DNA of 64,000 bases from JANSWY01 sp965243755 (GTDB taxonomy: Bacteria; Bacteroidota; Bacteroidia; Cytophagales; Cyclobacteriaceae). Shown here piece after piece: positions 43,846 to 50,780 of the stretch. Where the stretch lies: positions 1,302,001 to 1,366,000 of the forward strand of contig CBDEVW010000003.1 of NCBI GenBank assembly GCA_965243755.1, written 5' to 3'. The translations under genes were made by a program, and so were the position numbers. The notes under the pieces are model-generated. The model did not search any database and was not told where the DNA came from. It worked only from the letters and a program-made list of their open reading frames with translations. Every line of letters begins with the position of its first letter. The first letter of the stretch is position 1.

Positions 43846-44462
43846 CTTAAATCAAATAGTAGAAATGCCAGTTCATCAAGTTTTTGTCCGTATCCAATAG
43901 CACCCGGCCGGAAAAGAATTTCTCGCTCCTCTCCAAATGAAACCGGGTTCCAGGATCGCATCATCAGGCCATTCTCGCCATCACTTTCCATTACACTTTT
44001 GCCATCGATAATTTTTGCGGTAACCATGTATGATCCTGTCAACTGGTTTTGTGCATCGATTTTCAGTGAAATTGTAGATGTTGGGACAGCACCCAGAATC
44101 ATGTAATAGGTAAGTGTATTTTTTTGTGGGTTATAGGCGATGTATTGTTCCCGGTTGTCTGCTATTGACCAATTACCAATTTTTCTATCAAGAGCAATGG
44201 TATATTGATCTTTCGTAACACCCTCCAGCTCTACAGAGATTATTGATTTGTATTTTCCGGATTTGATGATGTCCGTTACAATCAGCGACCTTGCATCTGT
44301 GAATTTGAAGTTTTTGTTGCTGATGGGATTTTGATTATCCACTTCGATGATATCTTTTCCCATCCTGATACTGAAAATTATGAATAACAGCATGCATGCC
44401 ACACCACTATTAAAGAGGAGATCCCTGAACCCAAGGTCTATGTTCTCATCATTCACAGCCAT
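43842..44462 (-). CDS. ExbD/MotB-like single-span protein 1 of the motor operon (206 aa)
   Basis: The protein has a cytoplasmic tail of 14 residues, one TM helix (~15-32) with Asp14 at its inner edge (LGFRDLLFN), and a periplasmic beta-rich domain (~35-206). Sequence outside the TM start is unlike the second copy, so they are not simple duplicates. Its ATG shares one base with the stop of the MotA/ExbB-like gene (TAATG), indicating coupled translation. Together they could form a heterodimeric stator/rotor core. Confidence 0.65.
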   Translation of the reverse strand: MAVNDENIDLGFRDLLFNSGVACMLLFIIFSIRMGKDIIEVDNQNPISNKNFKFTDARSLIVTDIIKSGKYKSIISVELEGVTKDQYTIALDRKIGNWSIADNREQYIAYNPQKNTLTYYMILGAVPTSTISLKIDAQNQLTGSYMVTAKIIDGKSVMESDGENGLMMRSWNPVSFGEEREILFRPGAIGYGQKLDELAFLLFDLR

Positions 44463-45601
44463 TACACCTGATTTTTCAATTTGTATACCCGCACGATATC
44501 AATAATAATTAGTAAAACAAATGCCAGTAGCGTTGTGGTAAAAGCGATACTCAGGGAACTTGTGATTTCTGAAATGGCAAGGGAGGTGTTGGCATTTCCT
44601 GAGGCTATAGGAATCTTGTAAGCATCCCCCAGACTTCTCATTAAACCCAGAATGGTTCCAATAAACCCTAAAGTAGGTAGCATCGTTTTAAGCAGGTCCA
44701 GGGCACGGGCTACTTTCTTGTCTGTAATATTTAGAAACAGCACTACAAACAGTGTGACAAAAAATGTCATCAAAATCAGGCACTGTACCAACCCTTTGAA
44801 TACCATCAATCGATCCCTGGCCCCTACAACGGCTTCATCATTGTAGACCATAATCAGTAATTTCAGGATCAGATCATTGTATTGCTGGTAGGCCACAATT
44901 CTTTCCAGCTTACCATCCCTCACATCGATGTTTTGAAATTCATCAGCCACCCCAATATGTTTGTAGGCAAGGCTGGTAATTTCATTCATTGTTGTTTCAG
45001 ACCAGGTGCCGGAAGAAATTTCGGGAGGAATAAGGTAGGCCCATAATTTTGAGAAAAACACCCCCAAATTCCCATTGAACTGAATGTGATACACGTACTC
45101 TCTTAATGCCATTGGCGTGCCTGCCATGCAAGCAGCTAAATAATCCACCGTCACTTCCAGATTGACTGAGTCCTGCTGATGCTTTTTGCCCGTTCTGCTT
45201 AATATTTCATACACCAACTGCAAGCCTGTCAACTCTCTTACTTCATTGATACTTTTATTTTCTACAATACTCCCTAAGGAATGGTTAATGAAATCACTTA
45301 ACTGATCAGGCCGATCATCCTGACTTATTATTTCAAGATTCTGGGCAATTCTCCAGGTCATGATGTTGTAATTGGTACTTCCATATTTTTCATGCTTTAC
45401 TTCTGAGTAAGTACCAGATTCAATGGAATGCTTTACCGCGGCAAAAAGTGCCGGGTCATTGTTAAACAGTTTGTCGAATATTTTAACCGACTTGATCTTT
45501 GATTCCAGTATGCCCTGACTAATGGAAACCATTATCATGTAAAAGATCCATCCTGTAAGCACACCCAAAAGGATTGCTGTCTTTATACTTGAAATTTTCA
45601 T
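44462..45601 (-). CDS. MotA/TolQ/ExbB-like proton-channel protein with large extra domain (379 aa)
   Basis: TM1 (~9-29) is followed by a ~240-residue domain, TM2 (~271-292), TM3 (~306-321, MLPTLGFIGTILGLM) and TM4 (~348-369, SSLSIAFTTTLLAFVLLIIIDI). The TM3 and TM4 motifs are the conserved MotA/TolQ/ExbB channel signature. With N-in topology the large domain would lie in the periplasm, unlike ExbB or MotA, where the big loop is cytoplasmic. It is the first gene of the operon and overlaps the next by one base. The pentamer of such proteins conducts protons or sodium to drive motion. Confidence 0.8.
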   Translation of the reverse strand: MKISSIKTAILLGVLTGWIFYMIMVSISQGILESKIKSVKIFDKLFNNDPALFAAVKHSIESGTYSEVKHEKYGSTNYNIMTWRIAQNLEIISQDDRPDQLSDFINHSLGSIVENKSINEVRELTGLQLVYEILSRTGKKHQQDSVNLEVTVDYLAACMAGTPMALREYVYHIQFNGNLGVFFSKLWAYLIPPEISSGTWSETTMNEITSLAYKHIGVADEFQNIDVRDGKLERIVAYQQYNDLILKLLIMVYNDEAVVGARDRLMVFKGLVQCLILMTFFVTLFVVLFLNITDKKVARALDLLKTMLPTLGFIGTILGLMRSLGDAYKIPIASGNANTSLAISEITSSLSIAFTTTLLAFVLLIIIDIVRVYKLKNQV

Positions 45602-45660
45602 CTAAAGCGAAATAGTTTATTGTGAAATGAATATTGAATCAACCATAGGTCGATGTTGCA

Positions 45661-45674
45661 TATTAGCGCTAATA
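45661..45674. promoter_or_regulatory. 14-bp perfect palindrome upstream of the motor operon
   Basis: TATTAGC/GCTAATA with no mismatch or spacer, 60 bp before the MotA/ExbB-like start. Likely an operator for an unknown dimeric regulator. Confidence 0.45.
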
Positions 45675-45964
45675 GGAAGAAAACTCAATACCTATAATCC
45701 GGTATTTTATAAAGTAGGTCTTAAGATAAAAGGATCTCGAGGCATGTAAATTGCGCAATGAAAATCAGCTTAGGGATGTTTACTGTAGGCTCTACAATTG
45801 ATCACCGTTGATATGGACAGATGAAGTATCATCATTGGTTTTCTCCATGATTTCTATGTCCGATCTTAAAAAAATTCATTTTTTTTCAAAAAAATATCCA
45901 GTTTGAGCCTCAGGTATTATCATTGGATAATAGGGTTTATTTCGCAGCTACTATATTCGTTGCG

Positions 45965-46033
45965 AGATAGTTTTAGTTCCCGTTTTAAAACTGGCAGTTG
46001 ACCTCCCAAGTCAATGCCAGTTTTCTTTTTTTG
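45965..46033 (+). ncRNA. Candidate ~70-nt small RNA with intrinsic terminator
   Basis: A strong terminator (stem AAAACTGGCA...TGCCAGTTTT with an inner TTGAC/GTCAA pair, then CTTTTTTT) lies on the plus strand although no plus-strand gene exists upstream for over 10 kb. TATATTCG at 45952-45959 is a 7/8 match to a -7 element and would start an RNA near 45965. A -33 element at the right distance is not evident. Confidence 0.35.
45987..46033 (+). terminator. Strong plus-strand intrinsic terminator
   Basis: 10-bp outer stem plus 5-bp inner stem, loop CTCCCAA, T-rich tail TTTTCTTTTTTT. Confidence 0.8.
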
Positions 46034-46046
46034 ATGCCTACACGAT

Positions 46047-46075
46047 AAAAAAAAGGGCCCGATGTTGACCCTTTT
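46047..46075 (-). terminator. Minus-strand terminator after the metalloprotease gene
   Basis: AAAAGGG / CCCTTTT stem with an 11-base loop; on the minus strand it is followed by a run of T residues. It ends transcription about 145 bp past the metalloprotease stop. Confidence 0.65.
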
Positions 46076-46217
46076 CAGTTTTGAGATAGTTTAGTCCCGA
46101 ATTAAATCGGGTTTAAAAGACAAGTAGTCGAGGATTGATTTCTTTGATCCTACATTCTTTAATTTATATATAGTTAGTCCCACAAATCAAGAAAGGTAAT
46201 CATCTGTATCCTGTTTT

Positions 46218-47405
46218 TTAGTGCCACTTTTTGTGCTCAGAAGGATCAATTATATGTCCGCTGCTGACAGCTTTCAATTTCACAGTCAGTTGATTAAAGA
46301 CGCCAGGATTACCCAGTTTTTCAAAAATAAGCCGGGTAGAAATGTTTGGATTGGTGGCACAGTTGCCACTGCTACCCATTGGTATATCGATGCTTTTGCC
46401 GGCATAGACATAGTAGATTTCATCGGGTGTTCTTTCGTTGTTGGCTGATTGTTTGGTCACCTTCACCGTGCTGCGCAAGCTGTAAACATTCAATACCGGC
46501 TGATTGGCTTTGATATTGTTGAAGTAATCGTTGATTTCACGTACGCTATAAAGTACATAAGATCCATAGTCAATGTAATCCATTTTCCATTCGGAATAGT
46601 AGCATGACGACTCAGGATATACGGACTGTGCTGCCAGCTTATCCCACTCATTCAATTTTGTTATATTGGTAGCACATCGGCCCATGACCATCAGGGAATT
46701 ATAATCCTTCTCTTCTACGCCAGGGACCGGAACCGACCCAAATTGAGAATCGTGAACATTGGCATGCATAAAACCCAGGGCGTGACCTATCTCGTGTGCT
46801 ATGGTCCCTTCCCTGTCTTGATCACTGTAATTGTCTTGAGACATATTAGCTTTGTTGATTTTGATTACACTACCCGGGGCACCATTACTCGGGAACTCCG
46901 ATTCCCCACAGGAACTTGTTGCGCCATCCTCCACGAGAATGTCGTAATTCCCGGTAGCAGACACATCGATGAGTGTAATCTTAAAATTAGGGATACTGTT
47001 CCATTGATTGATGGCTGCCAGATACTCGTCCCGAAAATCGACAAGAAACGGGCTTAGGGCAATCTTGATATCAGCATTGATTTGTGTATTGATCACACTT
47101 TCTGCCAGGTAGTACTGTTCGGTTGTAGGTCCGTTGTTTTCGTGGCGTTGCAGTTGCTGATGAACCCGATCAACGGAGAAGAGAATATCTCCTTCTACCC
47201 TGTAGTACTGATCATCCTTTGTGATATTTTCCCCATCAAATCCTTTGTTGTGGAAATAATCCCGGACTTCCTGAGATATCTCAGATGGGATTTCTGGCAC
47301 CATCTCTTCTTTCATACAAGAGGTGATGAAAGAGCCCATGAAGAGTAATGCCAGCATTGCACTACATTTTGATCGTTTGTTAAGCAGTGATAGAGTTGTT
47401 TGCAT
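46218..47405 (-). CDS. Secreted HEIGH-type metalloprotease, M57-like lipoprotein (395 aa)
   Basis: The motif HEIGHALGFMH (His204, His208, His214) is a complete metzincin HExxHxxGxxH zinc site, with a Met-turn candidate SLMVMGRC about 30 residues later. The HEIGH wording is that of the dual-action HEIGH (M57) peptidases. A lipoprotein signal ends in FITSC. I take the ATG at 47405 (MQTTLSLLNKRSK) rather than one 14 codons earlier, because it gives a standard lipoprotein signal. Residues ~290-395 are an unassigned C-terminal domain. It degrades extracellular protein or processes a surface partner; the substrate is unknown. Confidence 0.8.
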   Translation of the reverse strand: MQTTLSLLNKRSKCSAMLALLFMGSFITSCMKEEMVPEIPSEISQEVRDYFHNKGFDGENITKDDQYYRVEGDILFSVDRVHQQLQRHENNGPTTEQYYLAESVINTQINADIKIALSPFLVDFRDEYLAAINQWNSIPNFKITLIDVSATGNYDILVEDGATSSCGESEFPSNGAPGSVIKINKANMSQDNYSDQDREGTIAHEIGHALGFMHANVHDSQFGSVPVPGVEEKDYNSLMVMGRCATNITKLNEWDKLAAQSVYPESSCYYSEWKMDYIDYGSYVLYSVREINDYFNNIKANQPVLNVYSLRSTVKVTKQSANNERTPDEIYYVYAGKSIDIPMGSSGNCATNPNISTRLIFEKLGNPGVFNQLTVKLKAVSSGHIIDPSEHKKWH

Positions 47406-47593
47406 AATTCCCTGTGTTTTAAGTTGAACAATGTAAATGATAACCAATGATTAAATCCGCATTATTGACTACACCTACTTAGTTCTTCAAATTATTATCA
47501 GGTAATCAGTTCATCGGAATATTCTATAATTTTTTTATTGTTTTTAAGAAATATGGCCAGTTTGTGGCTACATCTAAACAATCCTTTTTCTAG

Positions 47594-47693
47594 AAAAAAA
47601 GACCTGTCATTTATTAATAACAGGTCCTTTGATGAGCCGAAGTTGCAAACTTCTTCGGTTACTTTTTTTATTTGATTTGTGGGCACCAGTTAC
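47594..47693 (-). repeat. 100-bp terminator repeat, copy 1
   Basis: 97 of 100 bases equal copy 2 at 50187-50286. On the minus strand it reads GTAACTGGTGCCCAC, then a CCGAAG...CTTCGG hairpin, then a GACCTGT...ACAGGTC terminator with seven T residues. It lies right after the membrane immunity-like gene. Confidence 0.85.
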
Positions 47694-47702
47694 GGTGACG
47701 GC

Positions 47703-47990
47703 TTAAAAAAATATATTTCCATCAAAATAATAGTTATCGCCGATGGAATGATCACATATAATGGATATCCAATCCTTTGTTTCAATCATTTGCTTTCGAT
47801 TAGATGTATAAATTATCACCGAAGCAACTAGAAACCATATTGTATATGAATAAAAAATACTATGTAATACAACCAATTGAAAATCAGATAATTGATCAGA
47901 GAATACCATTCGAAACATGGAATACAAAAAAATTATTAGAAAAACGAAATGTAATTTTAAAACTACCCTATGTTTATTAGTCTCTAACAT
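47703..47990 (-). CDS. Small membrane protein, putative RHS-linked immunity protein (95 aa)
   Basis: Two hydrophobic segments (VLKLHFVFLIIFLYSMF and LHSIFYSYTIWFLVASVII) separated by a short polar turn. The start is ATG 47990. It overlaps or abuts what looks like the tail of a lost toxin tip (a frame ending NWVDLPDK then TAA at 47994), repeating the tip-then-immunity order seen elsewhere in this locus. The stop is 10 bp before terminator repeat copy 1. Assignment as immunity protein is from context. Confidence 0.45.
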   Translation of the reverse strand: MLETNKHRVVLKLHFVFLIIFLYSMFRMVFSDQLSDFQLVVLHSIFYSYTIWFLVASVIIYTSNRKQMIETKDWISIICDHSIGDNYYFDGNIFF

Positions 47991-47993
47991 CAA

Positions 47994-48400
47994 TTACTTG
48001 TCTGGAAGATCCACCCAATTCAAGGGCAAGTTACAAACTTATGCCAGAGTTGGATGCCTAAATGACACCTTTTCCTTGACCGCTCAATTCCAGAAAATTA
48101 CTCTCCCAGCACCGCAAGTAGTTTGCAGGCTACTCCTGCAAGTCGCCTATAGTGGGCCTACCACCATGACTGGCCGTCCGCCTTATATACAGCATGTGAA
48201 AGAACTATACTCCGAGCTTTCACTTCTCGGCACACCTGGCGCCAGAAAGGGGCACCAGTTGCGGGTAAAAGTGCTGAGAAAGCACCAAGAAATAAAAAGG
48301 TGTAGCGAATGCTACACCTGGATTATTTTTATAGACTACGGCTAGTTAAAGGGAGTGTTAGTAGTAATCTAATCCCAGTTGGGGGACTAAATTGCACAGT
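47994..48400. other. Structured non-coding remnant between immunity cassettes
   Basis: Several hairpins occur: TTGCAGG-CTACT-CCTGCAA (48123-48141), a CTCGGCAC/GTGCTGAG stem (~48232-48278) enclosing CTGGCGCCAG, and the terminator at 48298-48319. GGGGCACCAGTT here also occurs in both 100-bp repeats. It looks like leftover RHS linker sequence; no intact frame on the minus strand. Confidence 0.4.
48298..48319 (-). terminator. Terminator after the 171-aa immunity gene
   Basis: AGGTGTAGC-GAAT-GCTACACCT, a perfect 9-bp stem; on the minus strand it is followed by TTTTTATTT. Confidence 0.85.
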
Positions 48401-48916
48401 TTAATTTGATATCAAGCTTATCGAATTGGCACTAACTAAGTTGTCAACTCCAGCCGATATAATGTCATTATACTTATCCTTTTTCAACTTTATCCTTTTG
48501 GTAAAAGATTTCAAAAGTTGTTCTGCCCAATCTAGAAACTCTTTTTCCTTTTTTTGCCAAGCACCATCCTCCTTGTAGTAACCAGTTTGAAAACACATCC
48601 TCCCTCTTCTAATTCTATTCGTTTCTAAGTTATTGTAACATAATGAAATATCCACAACTGGAGACCTCAGACTATCAATCAAATAATACTCCTGTTTTTC
48701 AACAAATTTTAAAACTATTCCATCCAAGAACTCTCGATTTGTTAGTCGATATTGTAGCGGCCATTTAAAATTCAGTGAAATAGCCTCTTCTAAAGAATTC
48801 AGAGTTTTTATTTGCTTATCAAAAATTGGAAGGCCAATAATTATAACATCGACATTCTGAAAAAATTCAATTAATTCATCATTTAAAGCATAAAAATTAA
48901 CTTGTTTACTATTCAT
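48401..48916 (-). CDS. RHS-associated immunity protein candidate (171 aa)
   Basis: I place the start at ATG 48916 (MNSKQVNFYAL), which overlaps the stop of a decayed toxin-tip frame by 8 bp (ATGAATAG). A longer frame would run into the tip. The C-terminal phrase RGRMCFQTGYYKEDGAW followed by EKEFLDWAEQLLKSF resembles a Bacteroidota immunity family found behind RHS tips. Soluble, no signal peptide. It would neutralise a toxin whose gene is now broken. Confidence 0.65.
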   Translation of the reverse strand: MNSKQVNFYALNDELIEFFQNVDVIIIGLPIFDKQIKTLNSLEEAISLNFKWPLQYRLTNREFLDGIVLKFVEKQEYYLIDSLRSPVVDISLCYNNLETNRIRRGRMCFQTGYYKEDGAWQKKEKEFLDWAEQLLKSFTKRIKLKKDKYNDIISAGVDNLVSANSISLISN

Positions 48917-49132
48917 TATTTTGGTCACTATTATTGTAAGGATGAAATTGTACAGGTTTATTGGTCGCATTCTCAATGTCCTCTTTCGCTCTCCGTTCTC
49001 TACTCACAGGTGTACCATTTTGATTTTGTTTCACAACTTGATGATAACGAAAACTTCTCCGGTATTAGGATCTACTTCAGCTTGATCGGCATATCTGTAG
49101 CCCTTTTCAAAAAAAGTTTTAAAAGACCAAAA
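48909..49132 (-). pseudogene. Decayed RHS toxin tip, frameshifted
   Basis: Two overlapping minus-strand frames read as one protein after one frameshift near 49040-49060. The upstream part has EKGYRYADQAEVDPNTGE, the downstream part VVKQNQNGTPVSRERRAKED then NATNKPVQFHPYNNSDQNNE and TAG. The Asn/Tyr/Gly-rich style and the position before an immunity gene mark it as a displaced RHS C-terminal toxin fragment. Confidence 0.5.
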
Positions 49133-49282
49133 TCAAGTATCTCATTTAAAAGAAAGTTTAGTCCGATAAAAATCAGAACTAAACTAACTACCTATTTCAA
49201 ATTTTCTTTATTATTCATTCTTAACTTCTTCTTTTATAACACTTCCTCTAGCGGCTCCAGGTTCAGGATTAAAGCTGCAAAG
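49072..49282 (-). pseudogene. Remnant of another tip/immunity pair
   Basis: A tip tail (NPEPGAARGSVIKEEVKNE, stop at 49211) overlaps an ATG at 49218 that opens MNNKENLK, then TAG, then VVSLVLIFIGLNFLLNEILD in the same frame to a stop at 49072. It looks like a membrane immunity gene inactivated by a nonsense codon. The rest of 48977-49446 holds only a terminator. Confidence 0.4.
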
Positions 49283-49303
49283 CTAAAGACATTATAAAAA
49301 CAA

Positions 49304-49329
49304 AACCCGCTCCATCGCTGAAGCAGGTT
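49304..49329 (-). terminator. Terminator after the 125-aa immunity gene
   Basis: Minus-strand stem AACCTGCT / AGCGGGTT (one G-U pair, C-A on the other strand) followed by TTGTTTTT. Confidence 0.7.
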
Positions 49330-49446
49330 CTCTTTATAATTTTTCATTCCCTTAAAATATACAGACTGGAGTCCTCAGTTTCATTACAATCACAGGTTGA
49401 GGACAACCTGCGATAGTGGGGAAACCAGCAACAGTCCAAGCCCTAT

Positions 49447-49824
49447 TCAATTGTACAATAAAACATCACCGTGAATTTCTTCAGTAAGCACTTTGAATGA
49501 AATTGACTTGCATACAACTCTACCTAAACTTCCGTGGAAAAAAAAATCAACCCCACTACTCTTTAGATATCCCTTTGGTTGAATGTCGTACTCAAAACTC
49601 ATCATATATTCAGAAACACTTGTGAACAACAGGTCGACCCCAAATAATTCACTTGTATTGCATATCAAAAAGACTCTAAGATCACCAAAAGCTCCAGGTG
49701 CCACTATCGAATTTTTTTCACTGTAAGAGTAAGATTTAAAATGAGACTCTCTTATAAAAGTATCATCATCGTCAATTAAATTTAATAATTGATCTAAACT
49801 AGTTTGATCATAGATTACTTCCAT
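49447..49824 (-). CDS. RHS-associated immunity protein candidate (125 aa)
   Basis: A small acidic soluble protein (MEVIYDQTSLDQLLNLIDDDDTF) with a beta-rich middle (GDLRVFLICNTSELFGVDLLF). Its ATG follows the stop of the tip fragment at 49828 by only 3 bp. Length and acidity are typical of immunity proteins. Function from context only. Confidence 0.55.
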   Translation of the reverse strand: MEVIYDQTSLDQLLNLIDDDDTFIRESHFKSYSYSEKNSIVAPGAFGDLRVFLICNTSELFGVDLLFTSVSEYMMSFEYDIQPKGYLKSSGVDFFFHGSLGRVVCKSISFKVLTEEIHGDVLLYN

Positions 49825-49827
49825 TAT

Positions 49828-50088
49828 TTAATTTTCATTTATATCCTTATGATCCTTTGATCTCTTTCCATGAGGTCTGGGGTTTTCTTTGTCATACGTA
49901 AAGGTATATTCATGGGCTGGCCTTCCTCTACTATCATTCAAATCGTATTGTTTGTGTCTATCACCATTTTCATCATAGGTTGTAACCTGATTCACATCTC
50001 CATTTTCATGAGTCCTTTCATAGGTTTGGTAAGGGGTTCCCCCAGCTAGCGCGCGTCTGAGCGAGGCAGAGACGCGTGCTCTCGCAAA
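49828..50088 (-). pseudogene. Displaced RHS toxin tip fragment without start (86 codons)
   Basis: The minus-strand frame reads GGTPYQTYERTHENGDVNQV, then TTYDENGDRHKQYDLNDSRG, RPAHEYTFTYDKENPRPHGK and RSKDHKDINEN. It looks like a polymorphic-toxin C-terminus: a short RHS linker, then a compact His/Asp-rich domain. It has no RHS core, start codon or promoter. A GC-rich inverted repeat (GCGCGTCT...AGACGCG, 50051-50077) lies at its 5' edge, inside the linker. Just upstream, a second short frame (50101-50186, YKYSSARGYGGMKGLIDVV) may be another scrap. Confidence 0.6.
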
Positions 50089-50186
50089 CTAACAGCAAAA
50101 CTAATTGATCATCACTACATCGATCAAACCTTTCATTCCGCCATAGCCTCTTGCCGAACTATATTTATATACAATCCTGTCTCTAT

Positions 50187-50286
50187 AAAAAAAGACCTGT
50201 CATTTATTAACAACAGGTCCTCTGATGAGCCGAAGTTGCAAACTTCTTCGGTTACATTTTTTATTTGATTTGTGGGCACCAGTTAC
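50187..50286 (-). repeat. 100-bp terminator repeat, copy 2
   Basis: 97% identical to copy 1 at 47594-47693 in the same orientation. It directly follows the present RHS immunity lipoprotein gene and includes a GACCTGT/ACAGGTC terminator with T-run. The pair brackets about 2.5 kb of displaced tip and immunity fragments. Confidence 0.85.
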
Positions 50287-50321
50287 ACTTCGCTAAACTG
50301 GCGGCCAGAAATGGATATTTC

Positions 50322-50780
50322 TTAACGCAAATCAATTTCATAAGATGAAGACTTACAATCTGAACAACAAATGCCTATGTCGGCTTCATCAAACGAACTT
50401 AGATCATAAGATTGTTTTCTACTAAGTAAATATGCAGTCTCATTATTTTTATCTCCTACATGAAAATTAATCGAACCAATTTTTAAAAGTTCATTTTCAT
50501 TGCAATAGGTAAAATCTTTAATTACAACATGCGAACCAAAAATCGCCTCGTAGTACCTCCCTTGAACTTCAATCTTTAGCTCCATTCCTCTAAACTTTCT
50601 GGTTAGTTCTGAGTCAAAATAGAAGGTTTTAGGCTCTATTTTCATTTCCCCACATGCATTCTCCGATGATTTGAGGTTTATGAACTTATTAAAGTCATAC
50701 TTATAGACATTCTCAAATCCATTGTTACATGAACAAGAAGCTATAATTAGCACAACGAGTAGATGAATCACATTTTTCAC
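50322..50780 (-). CDS. Lipoprotein, immunity candidate for the intact RHS tip (152 aa)
   Basis: The start is GTG, sharing one base with the RHS stop (TAGTG), so translation is coupled. A lipoprotein signal (LLVVLIIASCSC) puts it in the periplasm or outer membrane. The domain has Cys pairs (GICCSDCKS, CGEMK). A secreted, lipid-anchored immunity protein fits a toxin that acts in the periplasm. No family is recognised. Confidence 0.6.
   Translation of the reverse strand: MKNVIHLLVVLIIASCSCNNGFENVYKYDFNKFINLKSSENACGEMKIEPKTFYFDSELTRKFRGMELKIEVQGRYYEAIFGSHVVIKDFTYCNENELLKIGSINFHVGDKNNETAYLLSRKQSYDLSSFDEADIGICCSDCKSSSYEIDLR

Larger units (their letters stand above)
45602..46217. other. 616-bp region: motor operon upstream region and hairpin cluster
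   Basis: It includes a perfect 14-bp palindrome TATTAGCGCTAATA (45661-45674) 60 bp upstream of the motor operon start. There is also a possible small RNA ending at a strong plus-strand terminator (45987-46033), and a minus-strand terminator (46051-46075). A third small hairpin CCCGA-ATTAAA-TCGGG lies near 46096-46112. The phrase GAGATAGTTTTAGTTCCCG (45964-45982) recurs as GAGATAGTTTAGTCCCG (46083-46099). No protein frame is convincing. Confidence 0.5.

Noticed and set aside
47498..47686. 62-codon minus-strand frame
   Set aside because: It is mostly the 100-bp terminator repeat translated by chance, including its T-run.
47917..48345. 142-codon plus-strand frame
   Set aside because: It runs through hairpins and a terminator of the minus-strand immunity cassettes and overlaps a better membrane-protein frame.
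48902..49297. 131-codon plus-strand frame
   Set aside because: The opposite strand carries recognisable tip fragments and an immunity gene start; this frame is their shadow.
50051..50077. attC-like integron site at the GC-rich inverted repeat
   Set aside because: It lacks the RYYYAAC/GTTRRRY core sites and no integrase is present; it lies within the translated linker of a toxin tip.
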